A stretch of DNA of 64,000 nucleotides, from assembly GCA_021613335.1 (NCBI GenBank), contig JAJTWR010000251.1, positions 2,487,501-2,551,500 on the forward strand. The letters run 5' to 3'. A program made the position numbers and the translations under genes. This document shows, piece by piece, positions 13,960-29,705 of this stretch. This DNA comes from Whitmania pigra (taxonomy: Eukaryota; Annelida; Clitellata; Hirudinida; Haemopidae). Under the pieces are notes generated by a model. That model had not been told where the DNA came from. It saw nothing but the letters and a program-made list of their open reading frames with translations, and made no database searches. Numbering within the stretch: position 1 is the first letter of the stretch; each line of letters opens with the position of its first letter.

Positions 13960-16900
13960 GAATCAAGATGCTCTTTATTCGATGATCTTCTTGCTTTGTT
14001 GGGATTCGAGTTCGGCTTCTCGAAGTCTGAAATTCTCTTTGAAAATGCTTTGTTTTGAGGTAGTACAGACGGAATTCGCAATCCGCTATTTGAAAGCTTG
14101 TTGATCTACAGATCCATCTCAGCTCTGCTCTCATCTATATTTATTCAACTCCACAGCAGACTCAAATGTAAAGTTAACTTTTTCCATGCATCTTCTGCAA
14201 ATTTGAAACCTTGAAAATTTCAAATCCAAATTGATATTTTGCTCACGATTGCTGTTAAAAATTATTGAAATTATGTCTACAATTACTGGTTTTTGTTTTT
14301 TTTTTTAATTTTGAATTTCCTACCACCACCCATCTCTGAGTGGGAGGAGTCACCGACCTGTGTTTCAAGGACATTCTGCTCTTTTATTAATTCATATTTT
14401 TATACAAATTTGGAAGATTTTGAATGCTCTGTACTTGAATTTCTTCTTTGGGCGACCACCTCTCAAACATGCCACCAATAAAAAACCGATTGCCAAAGTA
14501 TGCTTCCTCCCCTATTAATTCTCAGCATAAAAATCTTTTCTTCGTCGTCTCCATCGCAGCAGACCGATTTGACAACATCCTGGGGACTAGCATAGTTTGT
14601 CGACCAAACTTCTATTTATGTTTTTTTTTCTTGTTCATTTGAAGTTGAATGGTTTTTTGTTCCGATGCAAAGAGGTCGAGAAATTATTTATGAGTTTGCT
14701 TCTGTTCGGAGCAAACTCCAAGAACATTGGAAAGTATTTGCATTCGTTCCATTCTCCTGTCAAAAGTCCGAGGACGCAGACCGGACGGGATCAAACCTTT
14801 CATTTTTGTTATTGTTGAATCTGACAGAGATTTCCAGAGCGTCCGAGAGACCAAAGAATCGTGCATATCGTCGCCGCTTTACTTTAGATTGTTTTCTCCG
14901 TTCATTTCCTCCGTTCTGAGTGAATACAATCGTCAAAAATGTTTCCAAACTCTACCACAAACCCGTTCAAAAATTTATACTGATTTTAAATTTTTTTGTG
15001 GAATCTGTTCAGGATTGTTCATAAACATTTTAACCTTTCATTCTTTTGTGGCTATTTTCTGTGTGTTTTTGTTGCAAGAGGCTTGTAGCAATAGAGTTCA
15101 ATGGAAAAAAGTAGCCATCTACGATGAGATCAGTTTCTACTGTTGGTCTGATTTCTACTTTTTGATTTTCTTTGTGTGCCACTTTGTCCTGTTGCGTGGC
15201 TTAGCAAAAAATGTATTCCAGTTTTTTAATATTCTTGTTTTCATTCTGGGTCCTAGGAGCTGCCCTTGAATATTTTGTTCCATATGTTCATCAAATTCTT
15301 GCAGTTTCATTGCCCTTCACAAACTTCTGAAACTTACATCAGCCTTCCACCACCTTATCAGCTTCTTTATTTTTATCCAATTTTCCCAGAAACTGCCTCT
15401 CGTCTGCCATATTTGCCTTAAGTCCAGTAGCAGCAGTATTTCAAAGACTGTCTATGTGTGTGTCCTGACATGCCTTCCTTGCGGTTTTGACCATTTTCTG
15501 TTCCAGTCAGTCATTTGTTGCTGATCTCCAACATCATCTACGACTCAGGACTTTTGGCTTCAACATTATTAATACACTCGCATGTTATAATGCTTCAGTA
15601 ATGCTACTGATGAGCTTCTTAAGTGCTTTATGGGATCAATAGACATTCACAGGACATTTATTCAACATGACGAAACATATGACAAGCAGTGGTTTCATAT
15701 CATTTTTGTGTTCTTTTTGGCAAATATTGTTTTTTGTTTCAACACAATTTCGACCAAGTTTTCACGCAGCTCATGATCACGCCGGATATAAATATTTTTG
15801 TACTTGTCCGTGTATCGGAAGAAAGTAGATTCTAGTTTCATTGTAATTCAATTTCTATCATCAAATTTCCTAATTTTTTGTACAACGTTTTTTTTTTGTT
15901 TTTACGCAAGTCATTATTATACCAGTTCGAGAATTTCATCATCAAACGTTTCCTGACAATTCACCAATAAAATGACTTGATATTTTTATACCGTCGTGTT
16001 TGTTTAAAACTTAATCAATTGTGATTTATTAATTATTTACGGAATTTTTTTTAAAACTTCGATTAAAAGCAGATCATTAGGCAACTAACATTTTTATAAA
16101 GCTCGTCTGCTGTGTTGAACTAGCAAACAACTGAAAATAATACTGATCTTAATCTTGTACCCCAAAACAATAACGCTTTTATTTAATTTACAAAGCATTT
16201 ATTTTCAAAGTGAAGTTCGCACAGACAAATTAAAGTGTTTAGTTCGAGCCGCTGCAAATCTAGATGCGGTATTTAAGTATGGATATTAGCAGAGATGTTA
16301 CATAATTCGAAGGACGGGGGCGGAAAGGGAGGAACAACTCCCTTACCTGACTTTGCCCTCTCTTTGAGTTTGCCCTCTCCCTCCTGGAAAAATCTGAAAG
16401 GACATCCCTGGCAATTATAATCAAAGCAGGATTTAATTAATAAAAATGAGATTGTATTATTGAGATCACTTTTAATGCCTTCTTTCGTTATGGACTTTTC
16501 CACAAACAACCTGTTACATAAAAAAAACCGATTGCGAATAAAACGATATGTCAAATTCAGTCGGTAAACATCTGGCTCCTTTGATTCACCTAATTATGTA
16601 ACAACGTGCAGAGCAAACCTCAATAGCATCCAGCAGAATGTCGTAATAACAATAACAAAGGAAGTACACTGCCAAAGAGCTGAGGCACTTGACACGGACG
16701 AATACAAGGGTAGGACTGCAACTAACCTCCCTTGATCCTAATGATGTCATATTCAAAAGAGTCAAACATCTAGCTTGATATCGACCAGGTTCTATAGGAT
16801 GTGATGCAATTTATGCGCATTTGATTATCTTAAGTTGAGTCAGAATGGCGAGATTAAATTATTAAGCTACGTTAAAGGTATCATTCAAGGCAGAAAAGTT

Positions 16901-17600
16901 AGGAGAAATTCTCAAACGACTTTGTTTGCCACAAGCAGGTGACAAATTTACGCGGCGTGTCTAAGATAAGAAATGTCATCTGAAATTTAAATGACGATTT
17001 CTTCGAATAATTTTTCATTCATTTTAATTAAAAGCAGAGAACCAATAAAATTAATTCAATAAACATTTACCAACATCACCAAGCAATTCTCAAATCACTC
17101 TGCTACTTCTTGGTTTTTGCTTATGCCTGATTCGCCGTAGACAATCTCGTGTTGTTTGACCCATTGAGATTTTAAGTGAAATTATCTCTTAAAATAGAAT
17201 CGATTATATTACACAACACTCATGAATTCTACTTTCAAGTAATAGATTGAGGTATTGTTGGATTTGTCCAAAAATTATTTCCGTGCAGCCGCTCATAAGT
17301 TAAAAACCTTCTACTTTCTATGTAATAATAATAGTTCGTTTCTGTGGCGCGTAAATTCAAATACACTTGAGACAAGGCAAAAAGTTCATGTACAGCTCAA
17401 AATTTAAGTTCTATCATTGCATCATTCGTCAGGCATTCTGGCAAACAAAGACACAACCAGCTTCTACAAACAACTTCTGCCCCTTTGTTGAGATGAGGGC
17501 TTGAAACAAGGGCTGCGTTTGACCTTGCAGATCGAAGCATCCAACGTGCCGATGTGGAAGCTAATATTGCTTAATATAATAATAATAAATAAATAATTGT
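13960..17600. other. No intact gene; part looks like decayed coding sequence
   Basis: From about 13,960 to 15,600 base composition is less AT-rich than the surrounding spacer, and both strands carry many medium-length frames broken by stops. The longest is 180 codons at 14727-15269 on the plus strand. Minus-strand fragments also look vaguely coding but shift frame repeatedly. I recognise no family. From 15,600 to 17,600 I see only AT-rich spacer. Confidence 0.4.
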
Positions 17601-17604
17601 AATA

Positions 17605-18200
17605 TGGTGGAACCCACTTATCTCGACCTTGGTTAACTCGCCAACTCTATTATGTCGACGTTTTTGAAGTGGAACCCCCAAATTCCTTTTTTGTTTTATC
17701 ATTTTCTCATCGGTTAAGTCGATAGATTCATTTATGTCGCCATACCCAATTCATCCTTACTGATTTTGTCTGAGCTGTAACTATACTGGTTATTTTTTTC
17801 GTTCTAAAAATGTCAAAAATGTCAAAAAGGCGTTAAGAGTAAACTGGACAATCAGTCAATAGAAAGAAATGTAAGAAAAAATAATTATAAAGGTTTGTAT
17901 CGAGAATAGGCGGTTCTTATTGCGAATTGGTAAATCTCTGCTGTTAATTGGTTCACACATACATTTTTTGTTAGCAAACACGTATGTATACATTGCTGTT
18001 ATCCATCAAATATCAATTGCTATTGTGTAAAAAAAAACCTATAAGTGCATGTGCATTCTCACTTATTAATGCATATTAATTACATAAAGAAATTGCAAAC
18101 ACATGTTAATATACAGTCACCATAATGATGTCAGGTTATCTCGACGTTTTTTGACAAACCCCTAGGCCGGCGACATAACCGGGTTCGATCGTAATTAAAT
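17605..18200. mobile_element. Probable pogo/Tigger-like non-autonomous DNA element
   Basis: The left part carries GAACCCACTTATCTCGACC and further TTAA/TTATGTCGAC motifs. The right end, read in reverse complement, carries GAACCCGGTTATGTCGCC and later AACGTCGAGATAACC. Ends rich in such GAACCC..TTAT.TCG words are typical of pogo/Tigger-type (Tc1/mariner superfamily) elements as I remember them. The inverted ends are diverged, no transposase frame remains, and the left flank is TA. Exact boundaries are uncertain. Confidence 0.42.
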
Positions 18201-19069
18201 AACTAGGACAAGTTGTCTCTAATGTCTAACTTATCTCATTAATATTCATAATAATCGAATTTTGTTTATGAAAAATTGTAGGCAATCTGAACACACGAAT
18301 AATTTATTCAACATTGATCACTTTAATAATAAATAAATAATAAAAGTTGATTTATATGGCGCCTTAAGCGTCCTTTAAGAAGGTAAAAAATTATCCTTTG
18401 TCTCATTCGTACAGTATTCCATAAATAAATATAACATACCCTGTTATAATTAAAAAATAAACAATCATTTAAATAAATTAATAAAAGTTTAAACTGACAT
18501 TCTTTTATAAATATTTGTAAATACTTGTCGTCTCAGTTAAATTATTTAATCAAGTTTTTGCGCCAATCCATTTTTAATCTTTTAATGTTTTCACCTTTAA
18601 ATCCCTTGGTCAATAAAGGTTTTAAAATGAGCAATAAAATTTAAAAAATTATAATTCATTGTTTTTGTGATCAGGTGTTCGGATAATTGCTCTTCTCAGT
18701 TCCCCTTTATAAAAGGGCTTCTCAGATATCCTGAACTGCCGAAAAGGTGATACGCTAGCGACCTCTCTTGTCCGGCCCTTTGTTTATTTGATTAGACTGA
18801 AACACATTTTAACGGTAAATATTGTCTAGAAATGCTATTTGTTTGGGCTTAACAAGCTTCAAGTTGCATTGTCTTTTATTGTGGAAATAAATTTTTATAA
18901 AGTAATTTAGTAAACAACGGCGAAATGTGATCTTTTTATCAGCTGTTCGGTGTTCCTTGAGATGTGTATCTTGCCAATTATCGTCCCAATTTTTTGAAAC
19001 AAAGAAACCAAAGACCTTTATTAGGAATTATATTTCTCAAAGCAAAACATCCTCTTCTCAATTTTCAAA
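18201..19069. other. AT-rich spacer upstream of kinase 1
   Basis: No gene seen. Near 18350 there is a TTTATATGGCGCCTT word of the kind often found in the tails of invertebrate retroposons and small DNA elements. The promoter of the downstream kinase should lie here, but no clear TATA box was identified. Confidence 0.4.
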
Positions 19070-23222
<4,153 letters not shown>

Positions 23223-23841
23223 AGGGGGGACCGGGTGATTAAGTAGTAGTTTTAGGGGGGAAATATAATATTGTGAGCTGTCTATTTCCTGTTTCCAACA
23301 TTGCCGTTACGACGCTATTATAATTTATTCTAAAATGTTAGATAACTTGATGTGTGATGAATGGCTGAGATTATATTATTTATTTGAAATAATTATTTGT
23401 AATTAATATATTATTTATAACTTCTTATTCTCATCTAGAATATTTGTATTAACAAAGAATATCCTCAATTAATAACTAAACTATCAACATATTGTAGTTA
23501 GCTTCATACCATCGATAATGCATCATTCAATTAACGACTAATTAAGTGTAATGACTAATTCACTCTAGTATTATAATAATTAATACATCGATAGTTACAT
23601 TAAAAATAAAATACTAATAGTTTTGAGTATTAATTTATAAATGCGAATTTTTAACAGGCAGAGAATTTGGGAAGCCCCACATAATGTCTTGCAGTCTCTG
23701 TCGTTGTGGAATTGTTGGAGATTGTTAAAAAATGTTTTGTTGGTCATTCTAATTGAATAATTAATTGTTTTCGACATTTTTGTTTATTTACGTTTTTAAT
23801 TATGTTTTTTTAATTTTTTAAAAAACTGGTTTAAAATTTTC

Positions 23842-23847
23842 AATAAA
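23842..23847 (+). terminator. Possible polyadenylation signal of kinase 1
   Basis: AATAAA about 620 bases after the kinase 1 stop. A nearer AATAAA occurs at about 23605. Which one is used cannot be told from sequence alone. Confidence 0.3.
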
Positions 23848-24197
23848 ACTGAATTGAAATTGTATCGAGTTAACGGTTAATATTACTTAAAATTATAATA
23901 ATCATTAAATACAAATTCTAAAAATTAAATATAACATGTAGCATTAAGAATTAAGTAAGAAACAATGTTGAAGACTGCTGGTCAAACTTCAGATATCAGA
24001 TCGAGCATTCGAGGCTCACGTACAAAACCCAAAAAGAGGCATCCGCCGTTCATTCACGAAATGCTGCACACTAAATCTAAACTTTGGAAAACCTAAAAAT
24101 ATGAGCAAAACGTCGGGAAAAAAATCATATGTTATAGTTTTGTAAAAAAAACTGTCGTAACGCTATTATGAAATTATTACGCATCCCCTGAAGTTAA

Positions 24198-24750
24198 TCT
24201 GCTTCAGAGCAGAAACACAGGTAGATTCCATAGATGCATCAGTAGAAAGATACAATCTCGTGTCAACATATTAGAAATTAACGTCCGTGTCTTCAGAAAT
24301 TTCCATAATCTGATTCGAAATTCATCATGTTGATGAATTGCATTGACGTCTGTATTTATATCATCGAAGAATTTTAAAGTCCAGCAGCAATCCAAATTGT
24401 GTAATCAGATCTTTTAGTCGTAACAACGTGTTGACATCTTCTAAGGAAGTCGATCAAATATGCTCTTCATAACCCGCACAATTTCTTCTTCTGCTGAAAG
24501 TACTGCATCTCTTCCCAGCTCTCCAGGAATCTTCATACGTCGCCTAATTCTTCTGTCCACTTCAATCCCCAGGCTGTGCATTTTGTTTTGAAATTTTCAA
24601 CAGCAACTTGGCTCAAATCATCATGAAATGACAAGTTCTTGCTCCAAAGATTCAATATTAATTGCTGCTTCCTTGAAATTCATAGCAGGATCTTGTAGGC
24701 GCATCTGTACAATCTGTACACGATCAATTTTTCCAAGAATGACATTTCTG
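24198..24750 (-). pseudogene. Decayed hAT-type transposase fragment
   Basis: On the minus strand, successive pieces in different frames read like the C-terminal part of the hAT transposases (ZMYM/TTF-zinc-finger-associated type) that are abundant in invertebrates: LQDPAMNFKEAAIN, then EVDRRIRRRMKIPGELGRDA followed by SAEEEIVRVMKSIFDRL, then a segment with LLDF. Frameshifts and in-frame stops separate the pieces, and the hAT dimerisation motif was not found intact. The family assignment rests on memory of conserved words (the VDRR..RR and GEL.RDA patterns). The relic lies exactly between the two convergent kinase genes. Confidence 0.6.
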
Positions 24751-24937
24751 AAAACTATAAGTTAAAATTTAATGAGCCAGTGTTCTGCAGTGTTATGAAA
24801 ATATTCCAACAACTTTAACAGTTTTTCCATTCTTTTAAAATAAATAGATTACAAACTAGATTTTGTGGAACCAAAGTAACTTACAATCTTTTTGAATATT
24901 AACAAAAAATATATAAAGTTAGTTTAATAAATGTGTT

Positions 24938-24943
24938 TTTATT
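24938..24943 (-). terminator. Polyadenylation signal of kinase 2
   Basis: TTTATT on the plus strand (AATAAA on the minus strand) lies about 150 bases downstream of the kinase 2 stop codon. Confidence 0.45.
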
Positions 24944-25091
24944 GGGAAATATTATTTTACTGTCATCAAACTAAACTAAAACTTTAAATTATTAATTTAG
25001 GAAAATAATTCACGAAAGTTTAGCATATTAAGTAGCTCTTACATACCGCAAATAACCTGTAAATATAGTAGCGGTGCAGCCAGGTGTTCCA

Positions 25092-26654
25092 TCACGCTAT
25101 AACAACTTGTTGTCGCACTGATTGACTTAATCCAGACTTCAAAAGGACGACATTTGTTTGTAATTTTGTGAATTTCTCAGTAAATCCGTCAAATTCCTTG
25201 AAAACATCATCATCATCATCATCATTATTACCTAAGGCCATTCTAAGGTCACTGGGTTCGAACTGTTTCTGTAGGTCGCAGTCATCAGTTAAAAACGGAT
25301 GATTTGAGAATGTGTCTGTACAAATAAATATCGGAATGTCTATTAATAAACTTACTAGGCTTATTAATATTTAATTACTCAATATTAATCTAAGTCGCGT
25401 TTAAATAATTATGTCTCAATTCTTACTACTTTAACGGATAATGTCGATATAAATTAATTACTTAATTGTCATAAATGTTAATTAAAAATGATAATTATTT
25501 ATTAATTACATCATAATTTTTGATTAATTATCTTACATTATAACTAAGATATACTAATTACATTAGCTTGCTTACCGAGGTCAATTCTTCTGTCGGGTTC
25601 AAATGTCAGCAATCTCTCCAGGAGGTCACGGAAGTGTTTGTCTTTGACCCAGTTAAAACTGTTGGTTAAACATTCATATTACTGGAGAACATCAACAAAC
25701 AATATAGCAAACAATACAATACGATGCAACGTAGCGCAAAACAAAATACATTACAATAACATACAAAACAGCACCTGGCGACACAATAAAACACAATGAC
25801 AAAAGTATTCACTATCAACTTACTCAACGTCACTAGAGGATATCATGAGATTTCGTACACTTTCCAAATCCTCACCTGGAAATGGCACTTTTCCAGATCG
25901 TGATTTGTAAAGAACCATTCCAACGCTCCAAAGATCCACTTTGTGATCATAAGATGAGCTCTTGAATATCGCTTCTGGGGCCTTAAATTTAAATTAAATA
26001 GTTCTTAAATAAGACATTAGAGCGCAGAGATATTTCATTATTGATAAATCTCGATTAATTTAACAATTAAAGCGATTAATTCCATATTTAAAGCGAGGGA
26101 ACTTACCATGTACGATGGAGTGCCATTTATGCTTGTCAGTTTCTTTCCATTCTCTAAAAATGACGACGACCCAAAGTCAGCTGGAAATTATAAAACAATC
26201 AATTAAATGATTTATTAATAATAAGTAATAGATAATCATTGAAGGTTAGGATTAAAAAGGGTTTCATTATTATCACAATTATGTTATTATTGTTGTTATT
26301 AATTGCATTAATTGTATCATTTTCTTTTAATTTATGATTGATTTTGATCTTAACTCCATAAATATAATATAATATAATATCTCACAAATGTATCAACCCA
26401 CCTAGTTTAAAGGTAACATGTTCAAGGTAATTCTGCCTCATGTTGTCAATTAAAATGTTTTCAGGTTTTATGTCACCATGCACAACGGCACATTCTCCGA
26501 GTACTTTTAGTCCAATCGCTTGAAAACAAATATTTTAAAATTAAAATTTTAATTATTGAAAATAAATTATCAGCAAGTTAAATTTTTATGCCAAAGATAA
26601 ATTCCAGTTTAGATTGTAATGATGATGACGACGACGATGATGATGATGATGACG

Positions 26655-26751
<97 letters not shown>

Positions 26752-28123
26752 ATATTATTATTATTATTAATTCATTAATTCTTGTTATTAACAAATTTGA
26801 ATATTAATTGAAAACTTAATGTTTCCATCGCATTTTGAGAAATGAACCAACCTAAATCCTTTCCTAAGTTTTTCAATTCATTCAAGTTTATCATTTTTCT
26901 TCTTTCTAAAATGCACCCAAAATATTATTATTGTTGTTGTTATAATAATACCACAAAAGTAATCAGTATTATTATTACTAATATTAACGATTAATTATTA
27001 CTAATTAATGCAATTATTCATTAAATCGAAGTTATATTTTTATTCATATTTTGATTGGTACTAGATATTGGATTTAAATTTAGAAATATTTCAAATAAAT
27101 AATTTTGATTTGTTGTTCCACCTACCTAATAATTGAGCCAAATTTCCGGAACAAAGCTAGAAAATCAGAAATATGAATTGTTTACATTAATAACATTTCT
27201 AATTATTAAACTCAATTAAATTATTATTATTACAAAAATGATAGTTAATAGTAAAATTATAATCTTGTAAATGAATCTGTTAAATTTTGCAAAGTAATAT
27301 TTGTTATTTATGCAAATATTATTTAAAACCACGAATTCCTTACCTCCATTACAAATGCAAGTTTCCCATTACATACCTGTTGATAAAAAGTTGCATTGGT
27401 TAATTTAATGTAAACTTTTTCATTCATCCACTCATTAATTCCTTAATTCATTCATTAATTCATTAATTCACCAACTTCAGAATGAAGCAGCTGCACGATG
27501 TATTTGCTTCCGTGATGAGAGAGTCTCTAAAAAGAAATACAGCGAACAATAAAGAAAACATTTCAAAATATATTATTACATATATATTACAAAATATATC
27601 ATTACATATATATTACAAAATATATTATTACATATATATTACAAAATATATTACATGTCAATTTTTACAAAACGAGGGCCAAAAGATTTGTATGGCTCAG
27701 CATCAGGATCAGATCAGCTGAGATCACAATAACTCATGGTTTGTGCTTATTATTAATAAAAATTTAAGAAAAAAACTAAACTAATCAGGTCAAAAGTAAT
27801 TAATTTCAACTGACCTTGTGAACTTCAAGTTCTTGTTGACCTTCTTTTAGAAGCCAATTTCCGTACATTTTGAAGTCGAGAACTTTCATGGCAACTTTAC
27901 GCTGTTCGTTCTGAGGATAAATTAAATTAAATTAAATTAAATTAAATTAACAAAATAAACATCAACTAATAAAGTAATTATCATAGCCATTAATTCTCAA
28001 TAAAATAAATGCATTAATAAAATATACCTTGACTTCGCACCCGCTGTAGATCTGTCCAAAAGATCCTTCGCCAATGATTGGAAGATTCAAATCGAATTTG
28101 TAATTTCCCAAGGTAAGGTTCAT
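25092..28123 (-). CDS. ULK/Atg1-like serine/threonine kinase, non-RD (kinase 2)
   Basis: Eleven minus-strand exons join in phase: 28123-28028, 27910-27815, 27526-27476, 27376-27344, 27156-27126, 26905-26852, 26518-26402, 26180-26107, 25981-25824, 25658-25576, 25315-25092, giving about 338 residues. Visible motifs are the glycine loop GEGSFG, VAMK (Lys near 41), HGDIKPEN (Asp near 136), DFG (161-163), APE and HKVDLWSVGMVLY; NHPFL marks the end of the domain. The HRD arginine is glycine, so this is a non-RD kinase that should not need activation-loop phosphorylation of the usual kind. The last exon reads through an aspartate run from a GAT repeat to a TGA. Exon phases match kinase 1, so the two are paralogues. 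The usual ULK C-terminal domains are absent. Confidence 0.83.
26655..26768. repeat. (ATT)n microsatellite in kinase 2 intron
   Basis: An ATT array preceded by a short GATGATGACGAC stretch lies between the exons at 26852 and 26518. It explains the poly-isoleucine frames on both strands. Confidence 0.96.
27563..27656. repeat. Short AT-rich tandem repeat in kinase 2 intron
   Basis: A unit of about 26 bases containing CATATATATTACAAAATATA recurs three to four times between exons 2 and 3 of kinase 2. Confidence 0.8.
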
Positions 28124-28561
28124 TTTTTTCACTTTCCAATAACTTGTTTTTTTAAATAAAGTCTTTTTAATTTCTTATGAAGTAATATTTAATCTTTTTT
28201 TTATCAATTTCTTTTTCAATAATATTATTCTAGCTGTTGAATTTATTTAATGTTACGAAATAAAATCCAAGTAGTGGAGCCGACCAAAAGATAGTGAATC
28301 AGTAAATATTAAAAATTTATTACCGGATATATTTTTTCAGACAATCTAAAAAATGTTATTCCAATTTAGAATCGCATCATCATGGCCTGGAATGATTGGA
28401 TGGTTGGCAAATCCAATTTATCCATACAAATGCATAAATAATGATATCATAGTTTTAGCAATACTTGTCTACCACAATTTATTGCCAATAATCAGCAGTT
28501 TATCTTATGTCACCCATTAATCTCATTACTAGGTCGACATTCCAGCCACGAACATGGTATG
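28124..28561. other. 5' flank of kinase 2
   Basis: AT-rich sequence between the kinase 2 start codon and the hAT insertion. No TATA box, exon or other gene was recognised; the kinase promoter is presumably here. Confidence 0.35.
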
Positions 28562-28569
28562 CCATAGGA

Positions 28570-29631
28570 CAGCGGTTCTCAACCTTTCTGATGCCGCGAC
28601 CCCCAGACAGCACTTGCCATGCTACGGCCACCCACCAACAACAAAATTGATTGGGATGCCTGTCACTTAGGGATCATTGTCGCTGTTATGCCTTTCATTT
28701 CCAAATATTAGAAAATTTATATTTAAAATCAAACATAGACGTTTAATTACTGATTTATAATTTTTATTTAAAATACTAAATTCTCGGTTAATGTTGCTAG
28801 AACCTTTTTGTTAACAGAGTTGCTGCTGTCTGGAGTTCCCTACCAGACGAGGTGGTACCTGGCTGCGCTTTTTCCCGATTTAAATCGTTAATCCATGACA
28901 TTGATTTTTCTAATTGTTTTTTCAACTAATTGATTCACTGATTAATCTGTGAATTCTGCTTTTCATCGCTCTGTGTTGACTGTCTGTATTTCATTTTTGG
29001 TGAGGCCGGTCGTATTAGTGGCTATTAGCCCTTCGACGTGCAATATTTAGTTAGTTTTAAGTAAGAAAACATGAGACATATTGGCATATTTTTAAATTAT
29101 TTATTTGGTAACATCATTTGATTTAATTTTTTATTATTTGAGTTTTTAAACATCGCAACGGTTTTAGCAATAAAAATGAGATGATAGTGCTTGCTAAATT
29201 CAAGATGACAACAATCAACGAACGTTCCGTATATGCCCACTAGTAAACATAAACTTAGCGGAGAACGAGAGATGTGAAAACATCCTTACCGTGTACATTT
29301 CATTTGTAGAATGTACAATATCAAATAACATAATTAGTTGGCTGTACCAAGTTCAGATCTCATTTGCTACTTTGTATCCAGCCAGCCTGCAAGCCAATCC
29401 GTAAACTTCACACAATCGCCGCAAGCATATCTGCCATCCAGCAAACGGCCCGACATTGAGTGTTATGTAAAAGCCGAAAAATTGCTTGCACTATAAAAAG
29501 CATCTTGCTCAAAATTATATATAGGGTTAAGGATGAGGTTTTGCCAAAATTATGTCTTTAAGAAATATTATAAAAATATTAAATTAAGTGACTGGTAAAA
29601 ACCTCAACGACCCACAGCTTGAGAACCGCTG
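28570..29631. mobile_element. Non-autonomous hAT transposon with intact ends
   Basis: The left end CAGCGGTTCTCAACCT and right end AGCTTGAGAACCGCTG are inverted repeats of the hAT/Charlie type. Perfect 8-base direct repeats CCATAGGA flank them at 28562-28569 and 29632-29639, the target-site size expected for hAT. The 1,062-base interior has no transposase frame, but the left subterminal part (GCCGCGACCCCC) is typical of such elements. It sits between kinase 2 and the USP gene. A LINE fragment is nested inside. Confidence 0.92.
28801..28929 (+). pseudogene. LINE reverse-transcriptase C-terminal fragment
   Basis: A 42-codon frame ending in TAA reads with VNRVAAVWSSLPDEVV and FSRFKSLIHDIDF. This is the typical end of non-LTR retrotransposon ORF2 proteins (the words 'W..LP..VV' and 'F...F'). 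A stop codon lies directly before it in frame, so only the 3' end of the element is left. About 130 bases of possible 3' UTR follow, including a TTAGCCCTTCGACGTGCAAT stretch. The fragment lies wholly inside the hAT element. Confidence 0.72.
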
Positions 29632-29705
29632 CCATAGGACGACAAATACGCTGTCGAACACAGAAGGAAAAGAAAGCAAATCTTCAGAACAAGTTTATCA
29701 GTCTA

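Noticed and set aside
14727..15269. 180-codon plus-strand frame, hydrophobic and Phe-rich
   Set aside because: No recognisable family, no splice context; probably part of decayed sequence.
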